This document shows positions 19,078-29,352 of a stretch of DNA of 64,000 nucleotides, piece by piece. Position 1 is the first letter of the stretch. Every line of letters starts with the position of its first letter. A program made the position numbers and the translations under genes. The notes under the pieces were generated by a model. That model did not search any database. It was not told the DNA's origin and saw only the letters and a list, made by a program, of their open reading frames with translations. The DNA is from Bacteroidota bacterium. Lineage in GTDB: Bacteria; Bacteroidota; Bacteroidia; AKYH767-A; OLB10. The stretch is taken from positions 620,001 to 684,000 of the forward strand of contig JADKJB010000001.1 in assembly GCA_016722525.1 (NCBI GenBank), read 5' to 3'.

Positions 19078-20238
19078 ATGAAAGCATTCCGCATTGTTGC
19101 TTTGCTGAGCTTGGTATTCCTGATCAGCAGAGCAAACGCCCAGGAACGAGGCGAAATTAATCTTGCAGATAGTACCGGTATGCCCGGTGATAATTTTAGT
19201 TTGCAAGGTGCATTAGAGTTATTTAAAAAGGCAAAATCACTGGAGGATTTTGAAAAGCAACTGAATGACAAAGAAAATTCGGTGAATAACCTTGATCTCG
19301 ATGGAGATGGAAAAACAGACTATGTTCGGGTTATTGATAACACAAAAGAAAGCGTTCATGCAATAGTATTGCAGGTGCCGATTTCTAAAACAGAATCTCA
19401 AGATGTTGCTGTGATCGAACTTGAAAAAGATGGCGATAAATCAGCCTTTGTACAAATAGTTGGTAATGAGGATGTTTATGGAGAAGAAAAAATTCTTGAG
19501 CCGGCAGAAGATGTAGAACCTTCGGATGGCGGCAACAGCAAACATGGCCCATCTGCTTATTCGCCCGGGCGCCCTGCAATTTATGTGAACGTCTGGTTCT
19601 GGCCCTGTGTACCTTTACTGTTTGCCCCTACTTATGTAGTTTGGGTTTCTCCCTGGTATTGGGGTTACTATCCCCCCTACTGGAGCCCATGGCCACCCTC
19701 ACCCTGGAGATGGCATTATATGAGTTGTTCGCATTATCATCATCATTATCACTATCACAACTACCATCGATCAACCTATGCTCATCAGGTATATGCGCCC
19801 CGAAGAACTTCATCTCCTCATGTAAATCATCGTTACGAGGCAAACAGAAAAAATTATAAAGCCAATGTAACAAGTCGTCCAAGACCTTCAAATGGCACAA
19901 CAACTTCACCCGGCCGACCTTCACGTCCTGGTACCAATAATCCATCTATCGATGGTCGGCCTTCACGACCAGGAACCAACAACCCTGCTATTGACAGCAA
20001 ACCTACACGCCCAACAACACAACCTTCTACAAGGCCACAAACGCGACCAGAGACAAGACCGCAAACAAAACCAGCAACCCGTCCGCAGACAAAACCCGGA
20101 AATGGTTCAAATAATAACTCACAAGTCAAGCCTTCCTCTCGTCCTCAGACAAAACCTGCAACCCGGCCTCAGACAAAACCTTCTCAATCATCGAGGCCCC
20201 AGCAAGCTCCTAAACAAGGGGGACAAAAGCACAGATAA
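19078..20238 (+). CDS. Secreted protein with Trp/Tyr/His-rich core and RPQTKP-repeat tail
   Basis: A 386-residue protein with a signal peptide (1-21, ends RANAQ). Residues about 30-150 form a globular part with a calcium-loop-like LDLDGDGKTDYVRV and VQIVGNEDVYGEE. At about 165-240 is a striking aromatic/histidine stretch with many W, Y and P (SPWYWGYYPPYWSPW) followed by SHYHHHYHYHNYHR. From about 265 onward it is a basic low-complexity tail of Arg-Pro and RPQTKP repeats. Similar Bacteroidota proteins are annotated only as hypothetical. It is probably periplasmic or outer-surface; the His cluster could bind metal and the tail could bind peptidoglycan or polyanions. No sorting domain. Confidence 0.85.
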   Translation: MKAFRIVALLSLVFLISRANAQERGEINLADSTGMPGDNFSLQGALELFKKAKSLEDFEKQLNDKENSVNNLDLDGDGKTDYVRVIDNTKESVHAIVLQVPISKTESQDVAVIELEKDGDKSAFVQIVGNEDVYGEEKILEPAEDVEPSDGGNSKHGPSAYSPGRPAIYVNVWFWPCVPLLFAPTYVVWVSPWYWGYYPPYWSPWPPSPWRWHYMSCSHYHHHYHYHNYHRSTYAHQVYAPRRTSSPHVNHRYEANRKNYKANVTSRPRPSNGTTTSPGRPSRPGTNNPSIDGRPSRPGTNNPAIDSKPTRPTTQPSTRPQTRPETRPQTKPATRPQTKPGNGSNNNSQVKPSSRPQTKPATRPQTKPSQSSRPQQAPKQGGQKHR

Positions 20239-20257
20239 TTAAATCAAATAGTATTAG

Positions 20258-20288
20258 AAAAGCTCCGGATATTTTCGGAGCTTTTTTT
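20258..20288 (+). terminator. Terminator after the His/Trp-rich protein gene
   Basis: The stem AAAGCTCCG/CGGAGCTTT with loop GATATTTT is followed by a run of T, 20 bp after the stop codon. Confidence 0.9.
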
Positions 20289-20453
20289 ATGAATTTAATC
20301 ATGACCTGGTGATTTATTTTCGGATCAATAATAATTGGCAGGGGGTTTAGGGAATTATCTACCTGACAAATGAGTTTTATGCTTTAAGCCTGTATTTCAA
20401 ATTTTTTTTTATATTTACAACCAATCGCATTCACTCTAATTACAATTATAAAT

Positions 20454-21284
20454 ATGAACCGTTATTTTTTAATTATAGCAGCACTGTTATGTAGTTTGCA
20501 AGTGTTTTCTCAGGGAGATTCCATTACAGCTATGAAGAAAAGTAAATTTTCAATTTCACTCTTTGGAGGAATGGCGGTTCCTGTTGGGAAATTTTCCGAA
20601 TTTGAAACCATGAATCCAAATGCTCAAAATGGAATTAAGGTTTATAATGATTTTAGTATTGCAGGAGCGGCAGGAACAGGTTATTTTGCTGGTGTTGATT
20701 TAATTTATTCCATAGGTAAAAAAATTAATTTGGGAATAAGTTCCGATTTTTCTAGTTGTAGTGCTGGAACTGTTGGATACCCGGAGATGTACGAACCAAA
20801 AAATGTTTTAGGAGGCAATGAATTTTCCTACGAAGCAAAAAATTGGAGTGCCATCAATATTCTACTTTCTCCTTCCGTCATTTTGAGGAAGAAGAAGTGG
20901 GAATTGATGGTTATGTTAAAAGGTGGGGTGCAGCTTGCTACAAGCCCTGAATCTAAAATGATGATTGAGACAATTGCTATAGATCCCTTCAACGGAGATG
21001 ATAGAAGTTATCTGACCTATGACCAGCCTGCGTTAAATGATATGGCACTGGTGTATGGAGGTAAACTGGAGGGACGATACGCAATTTGCAAAAAAGTTAA
21101 ATTACTTTTAAATGGCGGATATACCACTTCGAACCATTCTTTTTCATCAGGACCAGATTTGAAATATGAAGCCAAATCCATTTATTTAGGAGTAGTAAAT
21201 ACGAGAAAATATTCAATACCTATTAATTTCAATAAGAAAATTTCTTTGCTCCATTTTGGAATCGGTTTAAATTTTAGCTTTTAG
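20454..21284 (+). CDS. Outer-membrane beta-barrel protein, paralogue B
   Basis: Intact 276-residue protein with a signal peptide (1-20, ends QVFSQ). The rest is a series of amphipathic strands (FSISLFGGMAVPVGKFSEF, WSAINILLSPSVILRKKKWEL, MALVYGGKLEGRYAICKKV), ending LLHFGIGLNFSF with a terminal Phe, the signal for BAM insertion. It is homologous along its whole length to 13011-13827, a dispersed duplication separated by the haloperoxidase-like gene. Both are flanked by T9SS cargo genes, but neither has a sorting domain. No ligand or transport role can be assigned. Confidence 0.85.
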   Translation: MNRYFLIIAALLCSLQVFSQGDSITAMKKSKFSISLFGGMAVPVGKFSEFETMNPNAQNGIKVYNDFSIAGAAGTGYFAGVDLIYSIGKKINLGISSDFSSCSAGTVGYPEMYEPKNVLGGNEFSYEAKNWSAINILLSPSVILRKKKWELMVMLKGGVQLATSPESKMMIETIAIDPFNGDDRSYLTYDQPALNDMALVYGGKLEGRYAICKKVKLLLNGGYTTSNHSFSSGPDLKYEAKSIYLGVVNTRKYSIPINFNKKISLLHFGIGLNFSF

Positions 21285-21383
21285 TTCTCCGGAAACAGGA
21301 CCCTTTTCCATTTGTGCTGTTTTGTGTCGGATTTGTTTGTTCAGCCATAAATTACTATTTTTACTAAAATTAAACTTTACGGC

Positions 21384-23122
21384 ATGAAAAAGATTATCTT
21401 CCTTTTTGTTTCCATACTTATTTCTCTGCAGGGTTTGGGTACACATATCATCGGTGGAAATTTTACTTACACTTATCTCTCCGGAAATGATTATTAAATC
21501 CTTGGTAATCTACAGAGATTGTTTCAATGGTATTCCTCCATTTGATGACCCTGCTGCGATTGGAATTTTTGATGGTTCAGGAAATTTATTTCAAACCATA
21601 CTTCCTGTTGTTGATGACTCTTCATTAGTATTTTATCCAGGAAATTGCATTCCGGGCAATGTTTGCATTTGCGTGGCAATTATACTGATATTGTTACACT
21701 TCCTTCTTCAGGTGGAACTTATACATTAACATATCAACGATGTTGTCGGAGCACGGTTGTTGCGAACCTGGTTAATCCCGCAAGTCAGGGTATGTCCATA
21801 TTTTGCACCATTAATCCAACGGATCAAAATAATTCCGCAATCTTTAAACATGAATTAGCTGCATTTGGTTATGTAGGCGAAAATTTTAGTTTTGATGGAT
21901 CATCGATTGATCCTGATGGTGATTTTTTGTTTTACTCCTTGATGATGCCCATGAAGGAGCTTCTCAAGTTGATCCCATTCCGGATCCCCCATCACCACCT
22001 CCATACAATTCACTTCCATGGCAACCTCCTTATACAGCATCCAATATGCTTGGTGGGACTATTCCACTTTCAATAGATGGTGTTTCGGGATTAATGACCG
22101 GATTACCGAATACGGCTGGGTATTTTGTTGTGAGTCAGAAAGTGGATGAGTATCGAAATGGAAATCTGATTAATACTATGAGAAGAGAGTTTGTAATTGC
22201 TGTCAATTATGGTTATTATTCAGATTTGTCCGGAAATGTGAGTGTAAACAATGGGACACAAAATTTGGATATCGGAAAAGCATGGTTGATTCAGTTAAAT
22301 CTTCTGGATAGTACTCTTACGGCTGTTGATACCAATGAAATTAATAATGGAAGTTATTTGCATTCTCAGGCAATTAACGGTGTTTATCGAGTAAAAGCTT
22401 CAGCTGATTCAATCTCTCCATTTTATGCATCTAATATACCAACCTATTATGGTGACGTATTGTTCTGGTATGATGCAACTCCTGTATTCTTGTGCATCAC
22501 TAATCTTTCAGGAGTTAATATCAATCTGGTGCAAGGAATAAACCCCGGAGGACCAGGTTTTGTTGGTGGACTGATTTCACAGGGAGCAAACAGAACCTCA
22601 ACCGTCGCACCAAACCTTGGAGGCATTACGGTTATTTTGTACAATCAGCTATACCAACCTGTTGCTTATGCCATTACCGATACAAATGGTCTTTTCGGTA
22701 TTTCGAACCTTCCATTTGGTAATTACAAAGTATTTATTGATCGACTAAATTACAATGTAGATAACAACCTTGCACCAACTATAAATGTTAATACAACTAA
22801 TCCGGTTACAAACAACCTCACATTTTTGTTGCACGATACCTGGCTTGAGTATACTGGTGCTGTCGGGCAGGAAGAAATCACCGAAAATCAGGCGAAGCTA
22901 ATTGTGTATCCAAATCCAGTTGCGTCTGAGCTTACCTTAAGCAATGCAAACTTAATTCCTGTGGGAACGGAATATGCAATCTTTAATGTCTTCGGTGAGG
23001 AAATGGTTAAAGGGAAGTTGAATTCTAACCAGATAAATGTGGAATCATTATCTCCACAAATTTACATACTCAGAATCGCGACAGTAAATAAATTTGAATA
23101 TTTGAAATTTGTAAGAAAGTGA
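21384..23122 (+). CDS. T9SS-secreted surface protein (three frameshifts)
   Basis: The ATG at 21384 gives a signal peptide and THIIGGNFTYTYLSGNDY, the usual start of a large Bacteroidota surface-protein family. The frame then changes near 21495, again near 21670 and again near 21945. Across the breaks the expected motifs continue: SLVIYRDCFNG, YTLTYQRCCRSTVV, SSIDPDGDFLFYSL and PSPPPYNSLPWQPPYTASN. The last intact part (22046-23122) has an SdrD/carboxypeptidase-like module (VILYNQLYQPVAYAITDTNG) and a type A sorting domain (VYPNPVASELTLS to LKFVRK). Corrected length about 579 residues. Likely adhesin or structural surface protein. Confidence 0.8.
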
Positions 23123-23145
23123 TGATACACTTTCATGCAAATCCA

Positions 23146-24570
23146 TCAATCATTCAGAATTTCAAATTTTTTATTTATAGTTCCTAACTCAGTTTGGATT
23201 TTTATTAAGTAAACTCCTTTTGAAGAGTTAGAAATATTTAAAGGCACAAGATTTCTTCCGGTAGTCAATGCAATTTGTGTTTCAGAGAGTAATCTTCCGG
23301 TAATATCAGTTATTGCTATAATTGCTTTGGTATCATTTTTTAAATTTAATTCGCATGTAAATTCTCCATTATTTGGATTGGGGTAAAGTGATATATTTCC
23401 TAATTCAAATGCAACTTCATTAACGGAAACCACCGTGCTTACCATTTTGTAAACAGTACCGTTACTTTGACTGGCAACATATATTTCACCATCTGCATTT
23501 TCACCAAAAGTCACAAAATTTTGTCCTGCAAATGTGCCGGCAATAGAAGGAGTGAAAGTTGAAGACAAAGCATAGATTTTGCCTGCACAATAATCGGAAT
23601 AGAAATAATATCCATTAAGGTCCGGATAATCAGTACCCCGGTATACAAAGCCACCGGTAACAGAACACCCATTGGCAGCTGTATGTGAATATACGTAGAC
23701 AGGAGGTACATAAGAACCTACAGGTAAGCACCCAACTGTATTGAAAGGTGTATTTCCTTCATAGCATCTCCACCCGTAATTTTCTCCACCACTGGATGTC
23801 GCACTTTGAAAGTCTATTTCCTCATAAGTATTTTGGCCTACGTCGGCAATCCATAAATCATGTGTAAGTCTGTCAAAACTAAATCTCCAGGGATTTCTTA
23901 TGCCATAAGCCCAGATTTCAGGAGCGCCTCCACTTACAGCAAATGGATTGGTAGGTGGAATTGAATATCCGGCACCACCAGACACATCAATTCTTAAAAT
24001 TTTCCCAAGCAATGAATCGGTGTTTTGTGCCCTGTTTTCAGGATCTCCAGCCGCTCCGCCATCACCCAATCCACAATACAAATAGCCGTCATTTCCAAAT
24101 TTCAGACAGCCACCATTATGATTTGTATACGGCTGAGGAATGGTAAGTAAAATTTGTTCGCTGGCAACATCTGCGCTGTCAGGGTTGGAACTAACGTGAT
24201 AACGGGCTATAACACTGTTGCCCTGGCCAGTTTTGTTGGTATAATTTACATAAAAGAATCCATCAGTGGCATAATTCGGACTAAATGCCAATCCGAGTAA
24301 ACCTTGTTCGTTACCAGGAGAAAAGACCGTTGGTGTAACTTTGTTTTGGATGTTTAAAAAATAATTCGGTGAAACGTTACCTGCTGAATCAACTATAGAT
24401 ATATATCCTAATTGCTGTGCCACGAATAGTCTGTTGTCGCCTGCATGTGCAATATCGCAAACACCTTGGGTAAATCCTGTTGCAAATGGAACAATGTTAA
24501 CGGTAGGTTGCGCAATGACACTTATTGAATTAAGGATAGCCAATACGAGTAATGTAAATTTTATCTTCAT
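23146..24570 (-). CDS. Secreted PQQ-dependent sugar dehydrogenase-like protein, T9SS sorting
   Basis: A 474-residue protein with a signal peptide (ends SVIAQ). Residues about 22-385 form a six-bladed soluble glucose dehydrogenase-type propeller: DNRLFVAQQLGYISIVD, GLLGLAFSPNYATDGFFYVNYT, HNGGCLKFGNDGYLYCGLGDGG, ENRAQNTDSLLGKILRID and GIRNPWRFSFD are all family signatures. Relatives oxidise aldose sugars with PQQ, but many homologues are uncharacterised, so the substrate is open. The C-terminal 75 residues are a type A sorting domain (LYPNPNNGEF). It converges with the preceding gene, with 23 bp between stops. Confidence 0.9.
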   Translation of the reverse strand: MKIKFTLLVLAILNSISVIAQPTVNIVPFATGFTQGVCDIAHAGDNRLFVAQQLGYISIVDSAGNVSPNYFLNIQNKVTPTVFSPGNEQGLLGLAFSPNYATDGFFYVNYTNKTGQGNSVIARYHVSSNPDSADVASEQILLTIPQPYTNHNGGCLKFGNDGYLYCGLGDGGAAGDPENRAQNTDSLLGKILRIDVSGGAGYSIPPTNPFAVSGGAPEIWAYGIRNPWRFSFDRLTHDLWIADVGQNTYEEIDFQSATSSGGENYGWRCYEGNTPFNTVGCLPVGSYVPPVYVYSHTAANGCSVTGGFVYRGTDYPDLNGYYFYSDYCAGKIYALSSTFTPSIAGTFAGQNFVTFGENADGEIYVASQSNGTVYKMVSTVVSVNEVAFELGNISLYPNPNNGEFTCELNLKNDTKAIIAITDITGRLLSETQIALTTGRNLVPLNISNSSKGVYLIKIQTELGTINKKFEILND

Positions 24571-24745
24571 AATGAGTTGTTAAATGGTAAATTTTAGAAC
24601 AATAGGTGATTCTAATAACATTCTACTGAAGCTTTTGTTACTGCATACTGACAAATTAATGTCGATAAAGGCAGGATGATGTAAAGGGTTGCCTTTTTAA
24701 TCAAACCATTTACCGCTGTTATTTGGTTACTAAAAGAGTAAGTTA

Positions 24746-27192
24746 TTATTGTTTTACTATTTTATGAATTTTCAATCCAGTGTCAGTTGTCAATTTCACA
24801 AAGTAAATTCCAGGAGCCAAATCTTTGATATCCAAAGTTTGATTGTAATAATTTGAGGTCAGTTTAATATCCCGATGGTAATACTCACGGCCGCGGGTAT
24901 CTTCAATGGAAAGGGTTTGAATTTGCTGATATTCATTTGAAGATTGAAATTTAACGGTAAGTTCACCAGTAGATGGATTTGGGAACACCTTTAGCTCTGA
25001 ATTTGAAATTAATTCAGGCCCGTCCGATACCGGAACGTCTATAGTCCACAATTCACGACCGTAACTATTGTTGGTAGCGGTGAAAAATATTTTGCCTATT
25101 GCATTGGTAAAATAAGAGGGATAGGAACCAGCTGTGGTGGATGGTTGAATATCCATAACTTTAGAAGTGCCTCCTGAAGATCCATCCGATTTCCATAATT
25201 CGATATTGTTATTAGGAGTATTACCATTTGGAACCGACGCATAATCATTCGCAACGAAATAGATAGTATTGCCAATATTAAAAACAATATTGAATGGATA
25301 ATCATAATAATCGTAAGTCGAGGCAGTTTGAAATCCTCCAATAGTTCCATTAATTATTTCTTTTACAAGCATTGTTCCGCCGGTTGTCCCATCAGTCTTC
25401 CACAATTCACGACCCAGAGCGTTAGTATACGCTGAAAATAAAGTGTGCCACTTGCATCGTGGAAATCGGATGGATAAGAGGAGGCGTTTCCGATATAAAT
25501 ATCCTTAACCATTTCAGTTCCTCCGGATGTTCCATCACTTTTCCATAATTCAATATTGTTTGTCGGAGTAATGCCATTAGGAACGGATGCATAACTGTTT
25601 GCGGTGAAATAAAAGGTGTTGCCTGTTCTCCAAACAACATTGAAAGTATAATCATAATAATCATAAGTACTTGCTGTTTGAAATCCGCCAACGGTTCCAT
25701 TTATTATTTCCTTAACGAGTACAGTCCCTCCGTTAGATCCATCCGTTTTCCACAATTCCCTTCCGAGTGCATTGGTGTATGCAGTAAAATACAATTCACC
25801 ATTAACTTCTGTAAAATTAGTTGGATAGGATGATTGATTACCTGAATAAATATCCTTAACCATAACAGTTCCTCCACTGGTGCCATCACTTTTCCACAAC
25901 TCAATATTGTTTGTAGGTGTGCTCCCGTTGGGTACCGATGCATAACTGTTGGCAGTAAAATAAAATGTACTTCCGGTTCTCCATACTATGTTGAAATTGT
26001 AATCATAATAATCATAGGTACTTGCTGTTTGAAATCCACCAACAGTACCATTGATAATTTCTTTCACAAGCACAGTTCCATTTGTGGTTCCATCCGACTT
26101 CCACAACTCGCGGCCTAGTGCATTGTTATAGGCTGTAAAATAAAGAGTCCCATTAATATCTGCAAAATCAGAAGGGTATGATGATTGATTTCCGGTATAA
26201 ATATCTTTTACCATCATTGTTCCTGCTGCAGTGCCATCGCTTTTCCATAACTCAATATTGTTTGTAGGAGTAGTGCCATTTGGAACGGATGCATAACTGT
26301 TTGCAGTAAAATAAAAATCACTTCCATTCATCCAAACGACCCCAAAATTGTAATCATAATAATCATAAGTACTTGCTGTTTGAAATCCACCAATGGTACC
26401 ATTGATGATTTCTTTCACAAGGACAGTTCCTCCGTTAGTTCCGTCCGACTTCCACAACTCACGACCTAATGCATTGTTATAAGCTGTAAAATACAGGGTC
26501 CCATTAAAATCTACAAAATCAGAAGGGTATGATGATTGATTTCCAGTATAAATATCTTTTACCATCATTGTTCCTGCGTCGGTGCCGTCACTTTTCCATA
26601 ACTCGATATTGTTTGTAGGTGTATTGCCATTAGGAACGGAGGCATAACTGTTTGCAGTAAAATAAAAATTATTTCCATTTTGCCATACCACGCGGAAGTT
26701 GTAATCGTAATAGTCGTACGTACTTGCTGTTTGAAATCCACCTACAGTTCCATTAATAATCTCCTTGACCAAAACAGTTCCTCCTGTGGTTCCATCAGTT
26801 TTCCACAGCTCTCTTCCTAAAGCATTATTATAGGCAGTAAAATATAAAGTACCATTAACCTCAATAAAGTCGGAAGGCCACGAAGGCGCATTGCCCGGGT
26901 TTATGTCCTTCAATAAAATTGTTCCGGAAGTTGTACCGTCGCTTTTCCATAACTCAACGTTATTGGTAGGAGTACTTCCATTTGGAACAGTAGAATAATC
27001 ACAGGCCGTGAAAAATATTTCGCCATTTTTCTCCCACACTTTATTGAAAGGGTAGTCATAATAATCATAAGTACTTGCAGTTTCAAATCCACCTACAGGT
27101 CCGCTTTTGATGTCTTTTAGTAAGGCAGGTGTTTGTGCGTTCAATTGAACAGCAATTAAGCATATACTAAGAAGTAGTATTTTGATTTTCAT
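24746..27192 (-). CDS. T9SS-secreted ELWxxDG-repeat protein (one frameshift)
   Basis: Corrected product about 815 residues: signal peptide (1-19), six near-identical 117-residue units, and a type A sorting domain (VFPNPSTGELTV). Each unit holds ELWKTDGTTGGTVLVKEI and NIELWKSDGT, the ELWxxDG motif thought to form beta-propeller blades, plus TASTYDYYDY. The frame breaks at about 25430, where LYF is followed by off-frame residues instead of TAYTNALGRELW. The repeat period is 351 bp everywhere except in this unit, where it is 350, so one base is missing. No enzymatic motif; probably a repetitive surface or adhesion protein. Confidence 0.9.
25320..27090 (-). repeat. Six tandem 351-bp coding repeats
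   Basis: The same landmark (CTTGCTGTTTGAAATCC on the plus strand, slightly varied) occurs at 25320, 25670, 26021, 26372, 26723 and 27074. The spacings are 350, 351, 351, 351 and 351 bp. The strict period and high identity point to recent tandem duplication within the gene. Confidence 0.9.
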
Positions 27193-27531
27193 AAAGGGAG
27201 TGTTGTGTTGAATTTATTAAATAAATGGGCAATTTAATCAAACGGGGTTCTGCCAATAAAGGTAAGTGTTTGTTCAAATCTAAAAATTTCAACCCTTTCT
27301 ATTTATCTACATAGAATTGTTAATCTTTTATGAAGGGTATTGTGAGTGCCATTTAATTTGAAATGAATTACAAAAACAAGGAAGGCGCTGAAAATCAATA
27401 TAATATGCAAATTTCTAAAATTAATCTCCTGATCTAATGTGGAATCAAAAATATCCGATTTATAAAAATGTAGAAAAATTTAAAACAGCATCATCTTAAA
27501 TTGATGTTTTAAGATGATGCTGTTTTATGGA
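27193..27531. other. Intergenic region
   Basis: This gap holds the promoter region of the ELWxxDG gene and, at its right end, the terminator of the next minus-strand gene. Apart from that hairpin nothing stands out. Confidence 0.5.
27482..27526 (-). terminator. Strong 19-bp stem terminator
   Basis: A perfect 19-bp inverted repeat with a 7-nt loop (TTGATGT); the core is ACAGCATCATCTTAAA. It sits 6 bp after the stop of the minus-strand gene at 27532 and is followed by a T-rich stretch on that strand. Confidence 0.85.
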
Positions 27532-28454
27532 TTATTTGTATTTATTATTTATTCCCTGAGCCATTCCTGAAACAATATATTTCAGGTCACCGGCTTTGAT
27601 AACTTCATCAGCTGATTGCTCTGAAGCTGTATGGATTCCTCCGAATGCCATGAAAGAAGTAATACTGCCATCTTTAGCATATATTGTAAGCCATCCGTAA
27701 GCTTTGTGCTGTATACTCCATATTATTTTAGGATAAATATACTGCTCGTCTTTTGCAATTACAAATTCATTCATTTCATTTAACGAAACTACTTTAAAAG
27801 GAAATTCATACTTATCTTTGAGCTTTTCAACATCTTTTTCCTTAAGGAATTCCCGGGGAATTAATAAGGTTTTGGTTTTCACAAATTCAATATTCTTTTT
27901 GTGATCATAATAAGCTAAACCTTTGATATCATTCAAGGATGCATTCACTAATCTTGAAATTTGCTGAATGGCAAAAAGTAAATCACCAGACATGATATTT
28001 TTATTTGCAAAAGAAATAGTCGCAACAGGACTGTCTTTATAAGGACCGGTGATAAGACTTAAAGCGAGATCAAAATGGTCGAAATGAAAACTTTTTTCAT
28101 GAATAACCGGACCGCTAATTCCATCCAAACGTTGCATGGTTAATGTGTGTTCTCCATCATATGCCAAAAACGCAGCGTATTTTGTATCACCGGAGGAAAC
28201 AATTTTGTTAAATTCTGAACTTGAAAGAAACTCAACCGGAGTTAAAGTCCAGAAATCCTTAAAAGCACTTCGAAGCGCTTCATTGGTTTTCGTGGCTTCA
28301 GCAGTAGTCCCGTCACTCAACTCTACAATGACTGTTTTGGATTTTAATTGTTCACATAGATCTTTTTGGGAATAAGATATTGTGCCGAAGTTGAATTCAT
28401 GAATGCTGTTATAAGCAGAATGAATGCATTTACAAATACTATAGATGTTTTCAT
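27532..28454 (-). CDS. Secreted or periplasmic protein of unknown function (one frameshift)
   Basis: The main frame covers 262 residues. An ATG at 28454 in another frame gives a clear signal peptide (MKTSIVFVNAFILLITAFMN, then STSAQ). Adding one A to the A5 at about 28373 joins it to KDLCEQLKSKTVIVELSDG and the rest, about 307 residues in all. I see a mixed alpha/beta protein with VNASLNDIKGLAYYD, IWSIQHKAYGWLTIYAKDGS and a final KAGDLKYIVSG. No family recognised and no active-site motif. It ends in a strong terminator and stands alone. Confidence 0.7.
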
Positions 28455-28582
28455 AAGTTGAAATTGGTTAGTGATTTTTGCAAATGTCTACAAATTAATT
28501 TGAAGTAGAAAATTTAATAATATCATTATCAATCAAGTAAATATGTGGGTTTATTTGGTTTTTAAGAACCGTAAATGTTGAA

Positions 28583-29347
28583 TTAATAAATAAAGGGAAA
28601 CACAACCTTTCGTTCTTTCGGATAGTCTGTGAAATTCTTTTTATACCAATCGTGATGATTCTTAGCTCTGGGAACTAAATTGGCAAATGTCCAAACCATA
28701 AATGTTAACGCAGGAAGATTCCAGGCCATTACAGCAAATCCCGACCATTGAATTATTTCTCCGAATAAGTTTGGTGATGATACATATTCAAAGAGAAATC
28801 CTTTTGGAATTTTGTATCCGCTTTCTCCGGGCTTTCGTAAATGGATCAAAATAGAATCTGATTTTAAATTAATCCACATCCCGATGGCAAACAAAAATAT
28901 TCCGAATATGAAAGTTTTGCTTGTGAGCCATTCCAGATTGTAATCCTCTTCGGAAGCAAATTCCCCGAGATAATATCCATTCAATCCTGCATTGATGACG
29001 TTGAAGATAATGGCATTTAGTACAATAAATAATGGCATTTTTTTAGGAGTTGCTCTTATCCGGACAGGATAAATGAATGTTCGATTTAAATAGTGTATTA
29101 TCCAAAGTGAAAATAATATCCATACATAAGAATGAAAGGAATGGGTTCCGGTAAATAAAAAATAAATCATAATTGCCAGTGACGGGAATTCCATTATCAC
29201 CCATCCAAGTTTGTTATTAATGGAAATACCCCATTTATCTGAAGTATGTCTGCCAAAAGGAGCGGTCACATAAAACATAGTAACATGGACAATTATTGCC
29301 AGCGCGAGCCAGATATAACTTATCGTATTCAGAGTAGTTAATTCCAT
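28583..29347 (-). CDS. 3-oxo-5-alpha-steroid 4-dehydrogenase-like membrane reductase
   Basis: A 254-residue integral membrane protein with about six hydrophobic segments. It matches the steroid 5-alpha-reductase family through most of its length: PFGRHTSDKWG, IHYLNRTFIYPVRI, LNGYYLG, GMWINLKSDSILIHLRKPGE, GYKIPKGFLFEYVSSPNLFGEIIQW and the C-terminal HHDWYKKNFTDYPKERK. The last segments hold the NADPH-binding residues in characterised enzymes. Family members reduce a C=C double bond conjugated to a ketone in steroids or other lipids; the bacterial substrate is unknown. It follows the SDR gene by 5 bp, so the two are probably cotranscribed and act on one pathway. Confidence 0.9.
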   Translation of the reverse strand: MELTTLNTISYIWLALAIIVHVTMFYVTAPFGRHTSDKWGISINNKLGWVIMEFPSLAIMIYFLFTGTHSFHSYVWILFSLWIIHYLNRTFIYPVRIRATPKKMPLFIVLNAIIFNVINAGLNGYYLGEFASEEDYNLEWLTSKTFIFGIFLFAIGMWINLKSDSILIHLRKPGESGYKIPKGFLFEYVSSPNLFGEIIQWSGFAVMAWNLPALTFMVWTFANLVPRAKNHHDWYKKNFTDYPKERKVVFPFIY

Positions 29348-29352
29348 TTCGT

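Noticed and set aside
19854..20129. Long antisense frames opposite the RPQTKP tail
   Set aside because: Low-complexity sequence gives open antisense frames; the plus-strand gene is clearly real.
25096..25943. Short minus-strand frames inside the ELWxxDG gene
   Set aside because: They are off-frame readings of the 351-bp repeats, recurring at the same period.
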